A program made the position numbers and the translations under genes. A stretch of 64,000 bases of DNA from Ptiloglossa arizonensis. Taxonomy: Eukaryota; Arthropoda; Insecta; Hymenoptera; Colletidae. Location of the stretch: assembly GCF_051014685.1 (NCBI RefSeq), contig NW_027479400.1:62001-126000 (forward strand), written 5' to 3'. The stretch's first letter is position 1, and each line of letters starts with the position of its first letter. Shown here piece after piece: positions 44,917 through 58,795 of the stretch. Below the pieces are notes generated by a model. It was not told the DNA's origin, searched no databases, and worked only from the letters and a program-made list of their open reading frames with translations.

Positions 44917-47900
44917 ACGTTATACGTTATACGTTATACGTTATACGTTATACGTTATACGTTATACGTTATATGTTATACGTTATACGTTATACGTTAT
45001 ACGTTATACGTTATACGTTATACGTTATACGTTATAGGTTCTACGTTATACGTTATACGTTATACGTTATACGTTATACGTTATACGTTATACGTTATAC
45101 GTTATACGTTATACGTTATACGTTATACGTTTTACGTTATACGTTATACGTTATACGTTATACGTTATACGTTATACGTAATATGTAATACGTCATACGT
45201 TTTACGTTATACGCTATGCGTTATACGTTATACGTTATACGTCATACTTTATACGTTATACGTTATACGTTATACGTTATACGTTACACGTTATACGTTA
45301 TACGTTATACGTTATACGTTATACGTTATACGTTATAGGTTATACGTTATACGTTATACGATATACGTTATAGGTCATACCTTATACGTGATACGTTATA
45401 CGTTATACGTTATACGTTATACGTTACACGTTATACGTTATACGTAATATGTAATACGTCATACGTTATAAGTTATACGTTATACGTTATACGTTATACG
45501 TTATACGTTTTACGTTATTCGTTATACGTTCTTCGTTACACGTTATACGTTATACGCTATACGTCATACGTTATACGTTATACGTTATATGTTACACGTT
45601 ATACGTTATACGTTACACGTTCTACGTTATACGTTACACGTTATACGTTATACGTTATATGTTGTACGTTATACGTTATACGTTATACGTTATACGATAT
45701 ACGTTATAAGTCATACCTTATACGTGATACGTTATACGTTATACGTTATACGTTATACGTTATACGTTATGCGTTATACGTAATATGTAATACGTCATAC
45801 GTTATAAGTTATACGTTATACGTTATACGTTATACGTTATACGTTATACGTTATACGTTATACGTTATACGTTATACGTTATACGTTATATGTTATACGT
45901 TATACGTTATACGTTATACGTCATTCGTTATACGTTAGACGTTACACAATATAGGTTATACGTTATACGTTATACGTTATACGTTATACGTTATACGTTA
46001 TAGGTTATACGTTATACGTTATACGATATACGTTATAGGTCATACCTTATACGTGATACGTTATACGTTATACGTTATACGTTATACGTTATACGTTATA
46101 CGTTATACGTAATATGTAATACGTCATACGTTATAAGTTATACGTTATACGTTATACGTTATACGTTATACGTTATACGTTATACGTTATACGTTATACG
46201 TTATATGTTATACGTTATACGTTATACGTTATACGTCATTCGTTATACGTTAGACGTTACACAATATAGGTTATACGTTATACGTTATACGTTATACGTT
46301 ATACGTTATACGTTATACGTTATACGTTATACGTTATACGTTATACGTTATACGTTATACGTTATACGTTATACGTCATACGTTATACGTTATACGTTAT
46401 ACGTTATACGTTATACGTTATACGTTATACGTTATACGTTATACGTTATACGTTATACGTCATTCGTTATACGTTAGACGTTACACAATATAGGTTATAC
46501 GTTATACGTTATACGTTATACGTTATACGTTATACGTTATACGTTATACGTTTTACGTTATTCGTTATACGTTCTTCGTTACACGTTATACGTTATACGT
46601 TATACGTCATACGTTATACGTTATACGTTATATGTTACACGTTATACGTTACACGTTATACGTTATACGTTATACGTTATACGTTATACGTTATATGTAA
46701 TACGTCATACGTTTTACGTTATACGTTACACGTTATACCTTATACGTTATACGTTATACGTTATACGTTATACGTTATACGTTATACGTTATACGTTATA
46801 CGTTATACGTTTTACGTTATTCGTTATACGTTCTTCGTTACACGTTATACGTTATACGTTATACGTTATACGTTATACGTTATACGTTATATGTTACACG
46901 TTATACGTTATACGTTACACGTTCTACGTTATACGTTACACGTTATACGTTATACGTTATATGTTGTACGTTATACGTTATACGTTATACGTTATACATT
47001 ATACGTTATACGTTATACGTTATACGTTATACGTTATACGTTATACGTTATACGTTATACGTTATACGTTATACGTTATACGTTATACGTTATACGTTAT
47101 ACGTTATACGTAATATGTAATACGTCATACGTTTTACGTTATACGCTATGCGTTATACGTTATACGTTATACGTTATACGTTATACGTTATACGTTATAC
47201 GTTATACGTTATACGTTATACGTTATACGTTATACGTTATACGTTATACGTTATACGTTATACGTTATACGTTATACGTCATTCGTTATACGTTAGACGT
47301 TACACAATATAGGTTATACGTTATACGTTATACGTTATACGTTATACGTTATACGTTATACGTTATACGTTATACGTTATACGTTATACGTTATACGTTA
47401 TACGTTATACGTTATACGTTATACGTTATACGTTATACGTTACACGTTATACGTTATACGTTATACGTTATACGTTATACGTTATACGTTATAGGTTATA
47501 CGTTATACGTTATACGATATACGTTATAGGTCATACCTTATACGTGATACGTTATACGTTATACGTTATACGTTATACGTTATACGTTATACGTTATACG
47601 TAATATGTAATACGTCATACGTTATAAGTTATACGTTATAAGTTATACGTTATACGTTATACGTTATACGTTATACGTTATACGTTATACGTTATACGTT
47701 ATACGTTATATGTTATACGTTATACGTTATACGTTATACGTCATTCGTTATACGTTAGACGTTACACAATATAGGTTATACGTTATACGTTATACGTTAT
47801 ACGTTATACGTTATACGTTATACGTTATACGTTATACGTTATACGTTATACGTTATACGTTATACGTTATACGTTATACGTTATACGTTATACGTTATAC

Positions 47901-47919
47901 GTTATACGTTATACGTTAT

Positions 47920-47982
47920 ACGCTGTACGTTATACGCTGTACGTTATACGCTGTACGTTATACGTTATACGTTATACGCTGT
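47920..47982 (+). repeat. ACGCTGT quartet with 14-bp spacing
   Basis: ACGCTGT units start at 47920, 47934, 47948 and 47976. The last three repeat the +14, +28 spacing seen at 23817 and 32754, and one extra dimer is added at the front. Another ACGCTGT (48032) followed by ACGCTAT lies just downstream. Confidence 0.9.
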
Positions 47983-48857
47983 ACGTTATACGTTATACGT
48001 TATACGTTATACGTTATACGTTATACGTTATACGCTGTACGTTATACGCTATACGTTATACGTTATACGTTATACGTTATACGTTATACGTTATACGTTA
48101 TACGTTATACGTTATACGTTATACGTTATACGTTATACGTTATACGTTATACGTTATACGTTATACGTCATACGTTATACGTTATACGTTATACGTCATA
48201 CGTTATACGTTATACGTTATACGTTATACGTTATACGTTATACGTTATACGTTATACGTTATACGTTATACGTTATACGTTATACGTTATACGTTATACG
48301 TTATACGTTATATGTAATACGTCATACGTTTTACGTTATACGTTACACGTTATACCTTATACGTTATACGTTATACGTTATACGTTATACGTTATACGTT
48401 ATACGTTATACGTTATACGTTATACGTTATACGTTTTACGTTATTCGTTATACGTTCTTCGTTACACGTTATACGTTATACGTTATACGTCATACGTTAT
48501 ACGTTATACGTTATATGTTACACGTTATACGTTACACGTTATACGTTATACGTTATACGTTATACGTTATACGTTATATGTAATACGTCATACGTTTTAC
48601 GTTATACGTTACACGTTATACCTTATACGTTATACGTTATACGTTATACGTTATACGTTATACGTTATACGTTATACGTTATACGTTATACGTTATACGT
48701 TTTACGTTATTCGTTATACGTTCTTCGTTACACGTTATACGTTATACGTTATACGTTATACGTTATACGTTATACGTTATATGTTACACGTTATACGTTA
48801 TACGTTACACGTTCTACGTTATACGTTACACGTTATACGTTATACGTTATATGTTGT

Positions 48858-49277
48858 ACGTTATACGTTATACGTTATACGTTATACGTTATACGTTATA
48901 CGTTATACGTTATACGTTATACGTTATACGTTATACGTTATACGTTATACGTTATACGTTATACGTTATACGTTATACGTTATACGTTATACGTTATACG
49001 TTATACGTTATACGTTATACGTTATACGTTATACGTTATACGTTATACGTTATACGTTATACGTTATACGTTATACGTTATACGTTATACGTTATACGTT
49101 ATACGTTATACGTTATACGTTATACGTTATACGTTATACGTTATACGTTATACGTTATACGTTATACGTTATACGTTATACGTTATACGTTATACGTTAT
49201 ACGTTATACGTTATACGTTATACGTTATACGTTATACGTTATACGTTATACGTTATACGTTATACGTTATACGTTAT
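48858..49277 (+). repeat. Pure run, 60 canonical units
   Basis: This is the longest uninterrupted stretch of ACGTTAT in the window: 420 bp with no substitution seen. It is flanked by ATGTTGT on the left and ACGTTTT on the right. It is the place where copy number would be hardest to assemble correctly. Confidence 0.93.
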
Positions 49278-50360
49278 ACGTTTTACGTTATAGAATATAC
49301 GTTATAGGTTATACGTTATACGTTATACGTTATACGTTATACGTTATAAGTTATACGTTATACGTTATACGTTATACGTTATACGTTATACGTTATACGT
49401 TATACGTTATACGTTATACGTTATACGTTATACGTTGTACCTTATACGTTATACGTCATTCGTTATACGTTAGACGTTACACAATATAGGTTATACGTTA
49501 TACGTTATACGTTATACGTTATACGTTATACGTTATACGTTATAGGTTATACGTTATACGTTATACGATATACGTTATAGGTCATACCTTATACGTGATA
49601 CGTTATACGTTATACGTTATACGTTATACGTTATACGTTATACGTTATACGTTATACGTTATACGTAATATGTAATACGTCATACGTTATACGTTTTACG
49701 TTATACGTTATACGTTATACGTTATACGTTATACGCTATACGTTATACGTTATACGTTATACTTTATACGTTATACGTTATACGTTATACGTTATACGTT
49801 ATACGTCATACGTTATACGTTATACGTTATACGTTCTACGTTATACGTTATATAATATGTTATACGTTATACGTTATATGTTATACGTTATACGTTATAC
49901 GTTATACGTTATACGTTATACGTTATACGTTATACGTTATACGTTATACGTTATACGTTATAGAATATACGTTATAGGTTATACGTTATACGTTATACGT
50001 TATACGTTATAGAATATACGTTATAGGTTATACGTTATACGTTATACGTTATACGTTACACGTTATAAGTTATACGTTATACGTTATACGTTATACGTTA
50101 TACGTTATACGTTATACGTTATACGTTATACGTTATACGTTATACGTTATACGTTATACGTTATACGTTATACGTTATACGTTATACGTTATACGTTATA
50201 CGTTATACGTTATACGTTATACGTTATACGTTATACGTTATACGTTATACGTTATACGTTATACGTTATACGTTATACGTTATACGTTATACGTTATACG
50301 TTATACGTTATACGTTATACGTTGTACGTTATACGTTATACGTTATACGTTATACGTTAG
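49278..50360 (+). repeat. Transition into region 7
   Basis: ACGTTTT and AGAATAT follow the long pure run. Then come AAGTTAT, a unit pair reading GTTGTACC, a CATTCG cassette (49457), a GTCATACC/GTGAT cassette (about 49580), GTAATATG followed by a GTTTTACG variant, the last 5-bp unit (49852) and two AGAATAT cassettes. A pure run of about 250 bp ends at an ACGTTGT near 50320. From here onward the cassette vocabulary changes. Confidence 0.8.
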
Positions 50361-52628
50361 ATGTTACACAATATAGGTTATACGTTATACGTTATACGTT
50401 ATACGTTATACGTTATACGTTATACGTTATACGTTATACGTTATACGTTATACGTTATACGTTATACGTTATACGTTATACGTTATACGTTATACGTTAT
50501 ACGTTATACGTTATACGTTATACGTTATACGTTATACGTTATACGTTATACGTTATACGTTATACGTTATACGTTATACGTTATACGTTATACGTTATAC
50601 GTTATACGTTATACGTTATACGTTATACGTTATACGTTATACGTTATACGTTATACGTTATACGTTATACGTTATACGTTATACGTTATACGTTATACGT
50701 TATACGTTATACGTTATACGTTATACGTTATACGTTATACGTTATACGTTATACGTTATACGTTATACGTTATACGTTATACGTTATACGTTTTACGTTA
50801 TAGAATATACGTTATAGGTTATACGTTATACGTTATACGTTATACGTTATACGTTATAAGTTATACGTTATACGTTATACGTTATACGTTATACGTTATA
50901 CGTTATACGTTATACGTTATACGTTATACGTTATACGTTGTACCTTATACGTTATACGTCATTCGTTATACGTTAGACGTTACACAATATAGGTTATACG
51001 TTATACGTTATACGTTATACGTTATACGTTATACGTTATACGTTATACGTTATACGTTATACGTTATACGTTATACGTTATACGTTATACGTTATACGTT
51101 ATACGTTATACGTTATACGTTATACGTTATACGCTATACGTTATACGTTATACGCTATACGTTATACGTTATACGTTATACGTTATACGTCATACATTAT
51201 ACGTTAGACGTTACACGTTATACGTTATACGTTATACGTTATACGTTATACGTTATACGTTATACGTTATACGTTATACGTTATACGTTATACGTTATAC
51301 GTTATACGTTATACGTTATACGTTATACGTTATACGTTATACGTTATACGTTATACGTTATACGTTATACGTTATACGTTATACGTTATACGTTATACGT
51401 AATATGTAATACGTCATACGTTTTACGTTATACTTTATACGTTATACGTTATACGTTATACGTTATACGCTATACGTTATACGTTATACGTTATACGTTA
51501 TACGTTATACGTTATACGTTATACGTTATACGTTATACGTTATACGTTATACGTTATACGTTATACGTTATACGTTCTACGTTATACGTTATACGTTATA
51601 CGTTATACGTTATACGTTATACGTTATACGTTATACGTTATACGTTATACGTTATACGTTATACGTTATACGTTATACGTTATACGTTATACGTAATATG
51701 TAATACGTCATACGTTTTACGTTATACGCTATGCGTTATACGTTATACGTTATACGTCATACTTTATACGTTATACGTTATACGTTATACGTTATACGTT
51801 ACACGTTATACGTTATACGTTATACGTTATACGTTATACGTTATACGTTATAGGTTATACGTTATACGTTATACGATATACGTTATAGGTCATACCTTAT
51901 ACGTGATACGTTATACGTTATACATTATACGTTATACGTTATACGTTATACGTTATACGTAATATGTAATACGTCATACGTTATACGTTTTACGTTATAC
52001 GTTATACGTTATACGTTATACGTTATACGTTATACGTTATACGTTATACGTTTTACGTTATGCGTTATACGTTGTACGTTATACGTTATACGTTATACGT
52101 TATACGTTATACGTTATACGTTATACGTTATACGTAATACGTTATAGGTTATACGTTATACGTAATACGTTATACGTTATACGTTATACGTTATACGTTA
52201 TACGTTATACGTTATACGTTATACGTTATACGTTATACGTTATACGTTATACGTTATACGTTATACTTTATACGTTATACGTTATACGTTATACGTTATA
52301 CGTTATACGTTATACGTAATACGTTATAGGTTATACGTTATACGTAATACGTTATACGTTATACGTTATACGTTATACGTTATACGTTATACGTTATACG
52401 TTATACGTTATACGTTATACGTTATACGTTATACGTTATACGTTATACGTTATACGTTTTACGTTATTCGTTATACGTTATACGTTATACGTTATACGTT
52501 ATACGTTATACGTTATACGTTATACGTTATACGTTATACGTTATACGTTATACGTTATACGTTATACGTTATACGTTATACGTTATACGTTGTACGTTAT
52601 ACGTTATACGTTATACGTTATACGTTAG
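50361..52628 (+). repeat. HOR region 7, unit 1 (2,268 bp)
   Basis: The unit is anchored on the ATGTTAC, ACAATAT, AGGTTAT cassette. A 58-unit pure run is followed by ACGTTTT/AGAATAT, GTTGTACC, CATTCG (50960), paired ACGCTAT, GTCATACATT with ACGTTAG (about 51189), ACGTTCT, GCTATGCG, GTCATACC/GTGAT, GTTATGCG with ACGTTGT, two ACGTAAT/AGGTTAT cassettes and ACGTTTT/TCGTTAT. Confidence 0.84.
50382..50787 (+). repeat. Pure run, 58 canonical units
   Basis: This run is 406 bp of perfect repeat after the anchor cassette at 50361. On the right it has the same ACGTTTT/AGAATAT flank as the 60-unit run, so the two are related on that side. Confidence 0.92.
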
Positions 52629-53377
52629 ATGTTACACAATATAGGTTATACGTTATACGTTATACGTTATACGTTATACGTTATACGTTATACGTTATAC
52701 GTTATACGTTATACGTTATACGTTATACGTTATACGTTATACGTTATACGTTATACGTTATACGTTATACGTTATACGTTATACGTTATACGTTATACGT
52801 TATACGTTATACGTTATACGTTATACGTTATACGTTATACGTTATACGTTATACGTTATACGTTATACGTCATACATTATACGTTAGACGTTACACGTTA
52901 TACGTTATACGTTATACGTTATACGTTATAAGTTATACGTTATACGTTATACGTTATACGTTATACGTTATACGTTATACGTTATACGTTATACGTTATA
53001 CGTTATACGTTGTACCTTATAGGTTATACGTCATTCGTTATACGTTAGACGTTACACAATATAGGTTATACGTTATACGTTATACGTTATACGTTATACG
53101 TTATACGTTATACGTTATACGTTATACGTTATACGTTATACGTTATACGTTATACGTTATACGTTATACGTTATACGTTATACGTTATACGTTATACGTT
53201 ATACGCTATACGTTATACGTTATACGCTATACGTTATACGTTATACGTTATACGTTATACGTCATACATTATACGTTAGACGTTACACGTTATACGTTAT
53301 ACGTTATACGTTATACGTTATACGTTATACGTTGTACGTTATACGTTATACGTTATACGTTATACGTTATACGTTAG
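52629..53377 (+). repeat. HOR region 7, short unit 2 (749 bp)
   Basis: This short anchored unit is 107 heptamers long. It carries GTCATACATT with ACGTTAG (about 52870), AAGTTAT, GTTGTACC followed by a private AGGTTAT (about 53020), CATTCG (53032), paired ACGCTAT and a second GTCATACATT (about 53261). A near-identical short unit of 742 bp lies at 58796. Confidence 0.85.
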
Positions 53378-54679
53378 ATGTTACACAATATAGGTTATAC
53401 GTTATACGTTATACGTTATACGTTATACGTTATACGTTATACGTTATACGTTATACGTTATACGTTATACGTTATACGTTATACGTTATACGTTATACGT
53501 TATACGTTATACGTTATACGTTATACGTTATACGTTATACGTTCTACGTTATACGTTATACGTTATACGTTATACGTTATACGTTATACGTTATACGTTA
53601 TACGTTATACGTTATACGTTATACGTTATACGTTATACGTTATACGTTATACGTTATACGTTATACGTAATATGTAATACGTCATACGTTTTACGTTATA
53701 CGCTATGCGTTATACGTTATACGTTATACGTCATACTTTATACGTTATACGTTATACTTTATACGTTATACGTTACACGTTATACGTTATACGTTATACG
53801 TTATACGTTATACGTTATACGTTATAGGTTATACGTTATACGTTATACGATATACGTTATAGGTCATACCTTATACGTGATACGTTATACGTTATACGTT
53901 ATACGTTATACGTTATACGTTATACGTTATACGTAATATGTAATACGTCATACGTTATACGTTTTACGTTATACGTTATACGTTATACGTTATACGTTAT
54001 ACGTTATACGTTATACGTTATACGTTTTACGTTATGCGTTATACGTTGTACGTTATACGTTATACGTTATACGTTATACGTTATACGTTATACGTTATAC
54101 GTTATACGTAATACGTTATAGGTTATACGTTATACGTAATGCGTTATACGTTATACGTTATACGTTATACGTTATACGTTATACGTTATACGTTATACGT
54201 TATACGTTATACGTTATACGTTATACGTTATACGTTATACGTTATACGTTATACGTTATACGTTATACGTTATACGTTATACGTTATACGTTATACTTTA
54301 TACGTTATACGTTATACGTTATACGTTATACGTTATACGTTATACGTAATACGTTATAGGTTATACGTTATACGTAATACGTTATACGTTATACGTTATA
54401 CGTTATACGTTATACGTTATACGTTATACGTTATACGTTATACGTTATACGTTATACGTTATACGTTATACGTTATACGTTATACGTTTTACGTTATTCG
54501 TTATACGTTATACGTTATACGTTATACGTTATACGTTATACGTTATACGTTATACGTTATACGTTATACGTTATACGTTATACGTTATACGTTATACGTT
54601 ATACGTTATACGTTATACGTTATACGTTATACGTTATACGTTGTACGTTATACGTTATACGTTATACGTTATACGTTAG
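53378..54679 (+). repeat. HOR region 7, unit 3 (1,302 bp)
   Basis: This unit holds ACGTTCT (about 53542), GTAATATG/GCTATGCG (53701), a double ACTTTAT, GTCATACC/GTGAT, GTTATGCG with ACGTTGT, an ACGTAAT pair in which one follow-on unit reads ATGCG (54139), ACTTTAT, and ACGTTTT/TCGTTAT. The landmarks GCTATGCG and ATGCG recur at 60561 and 60999, exactly 6,860 bp (980 heptamers) downstream. Confidence 0.85.
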
Positions 54680-56863
54680 ATGTTACACAATATAGGTTAT
54701 ACGTTATACGTTATACGTTATACGTTATACGTTATACGTTATACGTTATACGTTATACGTTATACGTTATACGTTATACGTTATACGTTATACGTTATAC
54801 GTTATACGTTATACGTTATACGTTATACGTTATACGTTATACGTTATACGTTATACGTTCTACGTTATAGGTTATACGTTATACGTTATACGTTATACGT
54901 TATACGTTATAAGTTATACGTTATACGTTATACGTTATACGTTATACGTTATACGTTATACGTTATACGTTATACGTTATACGTTATACGTTATACGTTG
55001 TACCTTATACGTTATACGTCATTCGTTATACGTTAGACGTTACACAATATAGGTTATACGTTATACGTTATACGTTATACGTTATACGTTATACGTTATA
55101 CGTTATACGTTATACGTTATACGTTATACGTTATACGTTATACGTTATACGTTATACGTTATACGTTATACGCTATACGTTATACGTTATACGCTATACG
55201 TTATACGTTATACGTTATACGTTATACGTCATACATTATACGTTAGACGTTACACGTTATACGTTATACGTTATACGTTGTACGTTATACGTTATACGTT
55301 ATACGTTATACGTTATACGTTATACGTTATACGTTATACTTTATACGTTATACGTTATACGTTATACGTTATACGTTATACGTTATACGTTATACGTTAT
55401 ACGTTATACGTTATACGTTATACGTTATACCTTATACGTAATATGTAATACGTCATACGTTTTACGTTATACTTTATACGTTATACGTTATACGTTATAC
55501 GTTATACGTTATACGTTATACGTTATACGTTATACGTTATACGTTATACGTTATACGTTATACGTTATACGTTATACGTTATACGTTATACGTTATACGT
55601 TATACGTTATACGTTTTACGTTATTCGTTATACGTTATACGTTATACGTTATACGTTATACGTTATACGTTATACGTTATACGTTATACGTTATACGTTA
55701 TACGTTATACGTTATACGTTATACGTTATACGTTATACGTTATACGTTGTACGTTATACGTTATACGTTATACGTTATACGTTATACGTTATACGTTATA
55801 CGTTATACGTTATACGTTATACGTTATACGTTATACGTTATACGTTATACGTTATATTTTATACGTTATACGTTATACGTTATACGTAATATGTAATACG
55901 TCATACGTTTTACGTTATACGCTATGCGTTATACGTTATACGTTATACGTCATACTTTATACGTTATACGTTATACGTTATACGTTATACGTTACACGTT
56001 ATACGTTATACGTTATACGTTATACGTTATACGTTATACGTTATAGGTTATACGTTATACGTTATACGATATACGTTATAGGTCATACCTTATACGTGAT
56101 ACGTTATACGTTATACGTTATACGTTATACGTTATACGTTATACGTTATACGTAATATGTAATACGTCATACGTTATACGTTTTACGTTATACGTTATAC
56201 GTTATACGTTATACGTTATACGTTATACGTTATACGTTATACGTTTTACGTTATGCGTTATACGTTGTACGTTATACGTTATACGTTATACGTTATACGT
56301 TATACGTTATACGTTATACGTTATACGTAATACGTTATAGGTTATACGTTATACGTAATACGTTATACGTTATACGTTATACGTTATACGTTATACGTTA
56401 TACGTTATACGTTATACGTTATACGTTATACGTTATACGTTATACGTTATACGTTATACGTTATACGTTATACGTTATACGTTATACTTTATACGTTATA
56501 CGTTATACGTTATACGTTATACGTTATACATTATACGTAATACGTTATAGGTTATACGTTATACGTAATACGTTATACGTTATACGTTATACGTTATACG
56601 TTATACGTTATACGTTATACGTTATACGTTATACGTTATACGTTATACGTTATACGTTATACGTTATACGTTATACGTTATACGTTATACGTTTTACGTT
56701 ATTCGTTATACGTTATACGTTATACGTTATACGTTATACGTTATACGTTATACGTTATACGTTATACGTTATACGTTATACGTTATACGTTATACGTTAT
56801 ACGTTATACGTTATACGTTATACGTTGTACGTTATACGTTATACGTTATACGTTATACGTTAG
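54680..56863 (+). repeat. HOR region 7, unit 4 (2,184 bp)
   Basis: ACGTTCT followed by AGGTTAT (about 54858) leads to AAGTTAT, GTTGTACC, CATTCG (55020), paired ACGCTAT, GTCATACATT, GTTGTACG and ACTTTAT. These are followed by ACCTTAT before GTAATATG (about 55430), ACGTTTT/TCGTTAT, a private ATATTTT segment (55854) and then the common GCTATGCG to ACGTTGT series. The same order recurs from 61526 at about +6,846 bp. Confidence 0.85.
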
Positions 56864-58795
56864 ATGTTACACAATATAGGTTATACGTTATACGTTATAC
56901 ATTATACGTTATACGTTATACGTTATACGTTATACGTTATACGTTATACGTTATACGTTATACGTTATACGTTATACGTTATACGTTATACGTTATACGT
57001 TATACGTTATACGTTATACGTTATACGTTATACGTTATACGTTATACGTTATACGTTATACGTTATACGTTATACGTTATACGTTATACGTTATACGTTA
57101 TACGTTATACGTTATACGTTATACGTTATACGTTATACTTTATACGTTATACGTTATACGTTATACGTTATACGTTATACGTTATACGTTATACGTTATA
57201 CGTTATACGTTATACGTTATACGTTATACGTTATACGCTATACGTTATACGTTATACGCTATACGTTATACGTTATACGTTATACGTTATACGTCATACA
57301 TTATACGTTAGACGTTACACGTTATACGTTATACGTTATACGTTGTACGTTATACGTTATACGTTATACGTTATACGTTATACGTTATACGTTATACGTT
57401 ATACTTTATACGTTATACGTTATACGTTATACGTTATACGTTATACGTTATACGTTATACGTTATACGTTATACGTTATACGTTATACGTTATACGTAAT
57501 ATGTAATACGTCATACGTTTTACGTTATACTTTATACGTTATACGTTATACGTTATACGTTATACGTTATACGTTATACGTTATACGTTATACGTTATAC
57601 GTTATACGTTATACGTTATACGTTATACGTTATACGTTATACGTTATACGTTATACGTTATACGTTATACGTTATACGTTCTACGTTATACGTTCTACGT
57701 TATACGTTATACGTTATACGTTATACGTTATACGTTATACGTTATACGTTATACGTTATACGTTATACGTTATATTTTATACGTTATACGTTATACGTTA
57801 TACGTAATATGTAATACGTCATACGTTTTACGTTATACGCTATGCGTTATACGTTATACGTTATACGTCATACTTTATACGTTATACGTTATACGTTATA
57901 CGTTATACGTTACACGTTATACGTTATACGTTATACGTTATACGTTATACGTTATACGTTATAGGTTATACGTTATACGTTATACGATATACGTTATACG
58001 TTATACGTTATACGTTATACGTTACACGTTATACGTTATACGTTATACGTTATACGTTATACGTTATACGTTATACGTTATACGTTATACATTATACGTT
58101 ATACGTTATACGTTATACGTTATACGTAATATGTAATACGTCATACGTTATACGTTTTACGTTATACGTTATACGTTATACGTTATACGTTATACGTTAT
58201 ACGTTATACGTTATACGTTTTACGTTATGCGTTATACGTTGTACGTTATACGTTATACGTTATACGTTATACGTTATACGTTATACGTTATACGTTATAC
58301 GTAATACGTTATAGGTTATACGTTATACGTAATACGTTATACGTTATACGTTATACGTTATACGTTATACGTTATACGTTATACGTTATACGTTATACGT
58401 TATACGTTATACGTTATACGTTATACGTTATACTTTATACGTTATACGTTATACGTTATACGTTATACGTTATACGTTATACGTAATACGTTATAGGTTA
58501 TACGTTATACGTAATACGTTATACGTTATACGTTATACGTTATACGTTATACGTTATACGTTATACGTTATACGTTATACGTTATACGTTATACGTTATA
58601 CGTTATACGTTATACGTTATACGTTTTACGTTATTCGTTATACGTTATACGTTATACGTTATACGTTATACGTTATACGTTATACGTTATACGTTATACG
58701 TTATACGTTATACGTTATACGTTATACGTTATACGTTATACGTTATACGTTATACGTTGTACGTTATACGTTATACGTTATACGTTATACGTTAG
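56864..58795 (+). repeat. HOR region 7, unit 5 (1,932 bp)
   Basis: An ACATTAT unit sits three units after the anchor cassette (about 56898). A long run to ACTTTAT (about 57136), paired ACGCTAT, GTCATACATT, two ACGTTCT units (about 57679-57700) and ATATTTT (57772) follow. The GTCATACC/GTGAT cassette is broken here: after ACGATAT the array reads canonical units and an ACGTTAC near 58020. The early part matches the last, incomplete unit at 63619. Confidence 0.84.

Larger units (their letters stand above)
365..48740 (+). repeat. ATGTAAT/ACGTTTT and TTCTTCG cassette family
   Basis: Two cassettes usually occur in tandem. One has ATGTAAT, ACGTCAT, ACGTTTT, ACGTTAC and ACCTTAT. About 60-75 bp later comes one with ACGTTTT, TCGTTAT and a TTCTTCG junction, ending in ATGTTAC. 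Copies lie near 0.37, 1.2, 1.47, 3.25, 3.5, 5.9, 6.2, 13.4, 19.5, 20.2, 20.4, 21.6, 25.9, 26.1, 30.5, 41.4, 41.7, 43.1, 43.4, 46.7, 48.3 and 48.6 kb. They are absent from region 7. In the copy near 41560 one base of TTCTTCG reads TTCCTCG. Confidence 0.87.
41041..49277 (+). repeat. HOR region 6: return of region-1 cassettes
   Basis: CATTCG cassettes start at 41170, 42199, 42738, 45922, 46237, 46461, 47280 and 47742, interleaved with ATGTAAT/ACGTTTT, TTCTTCG, ATGTTGT and GTCATACC/GTGAT cassettes. The ATGTTAC to GTGAT segment at 41880 recurs at 43595 (+1,715 bp) and 45589, and matches 1660 at the far left of the window. The middle (about 43.8-45.2 kb) carries AGAATAT/ACGTTGT segments like region 5 and the only 6-bp unit. 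The stretch ends in the longest pure run of the window. Confidence 0.83.
8513..49856 (+). repeat. 5-bp ATAAT units (16 register shifts)
   Basis: Sixteen units are 5 bp instead of 7 and read ATAAT between flanking units. They start at 8513, 12585, 14599, 18650, 22512, 23511, 26841, 27161, 28258, 28410, 29815, 30765, 31064, 32455, 39110 and 49852. Each moves the heptamer phase by two bases, and the measured phase downstream of every one agrees. Flanking contexts fall into a few types: an AAGTTAT/ACGATAT context, an ATGTTGT context (26841, 29815, 30765), an ACTTTAT neighbour (28258) and an ATGTTAT neighbour (49852). Three (23511, 32455, 39110) also have a GCTCA unit about 20 bp upstream. Confidence 0.95.

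Noticed and set aside
47710..49293. 527-codon frame, and 533-codon frame at 50361-51962
   Set aside because: These are the same artefact. Their length reflects absence of stop-making variants in pure runs such as 48858-49277 and 50382-50787.
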